From contig MNCI01030046.1 of assembly GCA_015680685.1 (NCBI GenBank), forward strand, positions 64,001 through 97,695: a DNA stretch of 33,695 nucleotides. Direction: 5' to 3'. Below the pieces are notes generated by a model, which ran no database searches, was not told where the DNA came from, and saw only the letters and a list, made by a program, of their open reading frames with translations. The stretch comes from Gnetum montanum (Eukaryota > Streptophyta > Gnetopsida > Gnetales > Gnetaceae). A program made the position numbers and the translations under genes. Shown here piece after piece: positions 31,883-33,695 of the stretch (position 1 is its first letter; each line of letters begins with the position of its first letter).

Positions 31883-31890
31883 TATAAATA
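31883..31890 (+). promoter_or_regulatory. LTR TATA box
   Basis: TATAAATA in the 5' third of the LTR, followed by GAGGCAGCACTCCCC and a pyrimidine-rich stretch, is a conventional plant retrotransposon core promoter. The expected start lies about 30 bp downstream. Confidence 0.65.
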
Positions 31891-32141
31891 AGAGGCAGCA
31901 CTCCCCTCATTTCACATCCTAGGCTAGAAGTAGCGAAGCTTTGGCGGATTGATCACCCCAAAGATAGAATATTTTCCATGTGCCCACAGTAGGAGTCCCC
32001 CAAGTGAACGGTTCTTTATTTGAGCAGCTTTGTACCTGAACGCAAGCTGTGTACGGGAATAAAGACGAGCTTTGTGGATAAACCTTGTAGTACATGGATA
32101 GGTTTATTTAATGTTATTTATTGCTTTCCTAGTAGTGCGGC

Positions 32142-32312
32142 ATGAGTACAACTTGGTTACGAGCATTGACGAATGTGTACGGCTAGCCAAGGAATCGGCT
32201 ACTCATCGTGATTAGATTCTCTCAACCTTATCTCCTAGAACGTGGGATGAGTATGACTTGATTACGAGCATCTATGAATGTGTACAACTAGTCAAGGAAT
32301 CGGCTACTCGTC
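32142..32312. repeat. Internal LTR duplication, 2 x 66 bp, offset 105
   Basis: Copies at 32142-32207 and 32247-32312 share ATGAGTA, ACTTG, TTACGAGCAT, GAATGTGTAC and CAAGGAATCGGCTACTC. The differences are nearly all transitions (C/T or G/A), as expected for methylated DNA. Confidence 0.88.
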
Positions 32313-32728
32313 ACACTTAAGCTAGTTAGGTGCCTCAGTACGATCGCTTCGAGCACGTGCATTATGTGTGGTAATCCCAGTAACGATTAGCGTTTGGTAG
32401 CCACAGTTGCACAGTTCAGGGTGTGTACGGCAAGTGGGAACAGATGCTGACGCTAGGACTTAGTGCTGTAGTTAGAGTTAGTTTTAGTCTCTCAACCCTT
32501 CACCCTTTAGCATAGGAGATAAACCTGAAAAGACCAAAAAAATCATATACCTCAGACTTACTTAACCATACATTGTGACAACAACAAGTAAGTCTAGGAA
32601 GACAACGATTAATTAACCCTAAGTGTTCCTTGCGGCGTTTAGGCATTTAGTCTACAGAGTTTGATCGGATCGCGTGTGCTACGCTCGTTTTGTATGGTTG
32701 AGTGCAGGGGTACCTCGCCACTCATCAT

Positions 32729-32746
32729 TGGCACCGTTGCCGGGGA
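32729..32746 (+). other. Primer-binding site, tRNA-Asp type
   Basis: TGGCACCGTTGCCGGGGA is complementary to the 3' end of plant tRNA-Asp (which ends TCCCCGGCAACGGCGCCA) with one mismatch. It begins two bases from the LTR end. Confidence 0.85.
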
Positions 32747-32868
32747 CTAAGTGTTTGTACGCCAATTAGAACATTAGGAAATCTTTCACATCATTGTGAG
32801 CCTTAACGAACCTTTGGGTTAATTAGTTAAATAAGAACATATATAATGGTGAACAACACACCAATAAA

Positions 32869-33695
32869 ATGGCTTCTTCTCATAAGGTTAACTCACCTAG
32901 GGATAACACGGAAGATAGTTAATGACATACACATAACCTAAACCAGCCAAGTCCTAAACAGTATAAGATAGTTTATACTCATCTCGATGAGTATATTCCT
33001 GACTACACTTTTATCCTCCGTCAGGATGAACAGTTGCGCTGGAGAGATTTGTTTGGTAACATAGTTTTACCACCAGATCGATCTGTTCCAAACATGCTCT
33101 TCCGTGCCTTAGCACAGATTGGCATGCAGGACTTATTTGCGGAATACGTTATGGATGACTTTGACACAAGGGATTATCATCCCACAGATGTCCAACGTAT
33201 TTGGGACTTAAGGCAGGAGAGTCAACACTCATTGTTGAAGGGCAAGGTCCCCCATGTCCTTAGTGAAATAGGAGACGAGGAACCCCTCACAACGGGTTTC
33301 TTAGAAAATGATGTTCCTCCTCCTCACAATGGTGAAGAGGTTAGGCATTAGAGCCTTCGATCAACTGTACATGCTACGGGCTCTGATCCCCATGAACACC
33401 AACTGTTCATGGTAGGAACAACCACTCACACTAAGGATGGACACTTTGATCGTCACAACGATCGGGGTCGAAGCAACTGAAGAGAAGGTAAGAAACATCA
33501 CCATTGTGATGGATCCCCTTCCTCTTCTCCTTCATCTCACCATTCACACTCTCCTTCCACATCTGGGTGCAACCATCATGAGCACAATGGAGAGGGTAAA
33601 AGTAAGGAAGATGAAAGACCTCGACAGGAAGGTCAGGAGTTAGGACAAGGGCAAGGACGTAGGGAGAGTAGGGAACCACCACGAAGACATCACAG
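32869..33695 (+). pseudogene. gag frame of the LTR element, with four stops, truncated at the edge
   Basis: From an ATG at 32869 (MASSHKVNSPRDNTEDS) one single frame runs to the window end. It is interrupted by TAA (32920), TGA (32923), TAG (33349) and TGA (33478) but by no frameshift. The open core (about 32926-33348) includes YTHLDEYIPDYTFILRQDEQ and RALAQIGMQDLFAEYV, consistent with a capsid-type gag region although I cannot match it to a specific family. After 33480 the frame is His/Ser/Pro-rich and then Glu/Gly/Arg-rich. The four stops are each one C-to-T change away from CAA, CGA or CAG. The copy cannot make a complete Gag. Confidence 0.68.

Larger units (their letters stand above)
31818..32727 (+). 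repeat. 5' LTR of a Ty3-like retrotransposon (910 bp)
   Basis: The LTR starts TGATGAG and ends CTCATCA, a perfect 7-bp terminal inverted repeat with the canonical TG...CA ends. The primer-binding site begins two bases after the right end. A TATAAATA (31883-31890) lies 65 bp in, so transcription would start near 31915. An 18-bp palindrome lies just before the TATA box and a 66-bp internal duplication at 32142 and 32247. Only this one LTR is in the window. Confidence 0.85.
31818..33695 (+). mobile_element. 5' part of a Ty3-like (Athila/Tat-type) LTR retrotransposon
   Basis: The element reads LTR (31818-32727), PBS (32729-32746), leader, then a gag frame from 32869 to the right edge. A tRNA-Asp-type PBS is characteristic of plant Athila and related Ty3 lineages. 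The protease, RT and integrase and the 3' LTR lie beyond the window. The lineage is my inference from the PBS; gag alone is not diagnostic. Confidence 0.8.

Noticed and set aside
1-33695. CRISPR array, prokaryotic operon or plasmid-type system
   Set aside because: No regularly spaced repeats, no tightly packed genes and no bacterial signals. Introns and plant retroelements show a plant nuclear origin.

Overview
The window looks like nuclear DNA of a land plant, probably a seed plant with a large, repeat-rich genome. The evidence is AT-rich sequence with little coding content, GT-AG introns (one of about 18.3 kb), plant-type LINE, SINE-like and LTR-retrotransposon remains, and one split gene of a plant TFIIS-central/SPOC domain family. 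Introns of this size are common in gymnosperms but also occur in other large plant genomes, so I do not name a lineage.

The main content is one minus-strand gene covering 26,051 (or 27,208) down to 624. A very large exon (26,051-23,032) encodes a basic N-terminus, a TFIIS-central (TFS2M) domain, two families of long internal protein repeats, and the start of a SPOC domain. The SPOC domain continues in a 121-nt exon (20,909-20,789) and a 60-nt exon (2,444-2,385), and ends in the last exon (2,294-624), which also encodes a long low-complexity tail. All junctions keep the frame. The model gives 1,623 residues, or 1,644 if a candidate upstream exon at 27,208-27,164 is real. By homology the protein should be a nuclear transcription or chromatin factor that contacts RNA polymerase II (relatives: PHF3/DIDO/Bye1).

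The 18.3-kb intron holds a GC-rich, L1-type LINE in the same orientation as the gene (14,503-19,605). It has a perfect 14-17 bp target-site duplication and a poly(A) tail. It carries an ORF1 (DUF4283-like, CCHC knuckle) and an ORF2 (endonuclease, reverse transcriptase, zf-RVT, and an unexplained C-terminal region), all broken by stops and frameshifts. An assembly gap (18,560-18,733) and two single Ns lie inside it. The intron also holds an older, opposite-strand LINE relic (about 11,640-12,310) and several short direct duplications. A SINE-like relic lies in the preceding intron (about 21,362-21,486).

Upstream of the gene (about 27.5-33.7 kb) is a nested retrotransposon landscape. It contains a weak element start with an initiator-Met-like primer-binding site (28,241), a minus-strand retropepsin relic (about 30,824-31,210), and the 5' part of a Ty3-like LTR element. 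That element has a 910-bp LTR with 7-bp terminal inverted repeats, a tRNA-Asp-type primer-binding site, and a gag frame with four stops, and it runs off the right edge. I see no tRNA, rRNA, CRISPR array or bacterial-type operon. The most unusual content is the repeat architecture of the host protein and the LINE's unexplained C-terminus; I found no clear new multi-gene system.
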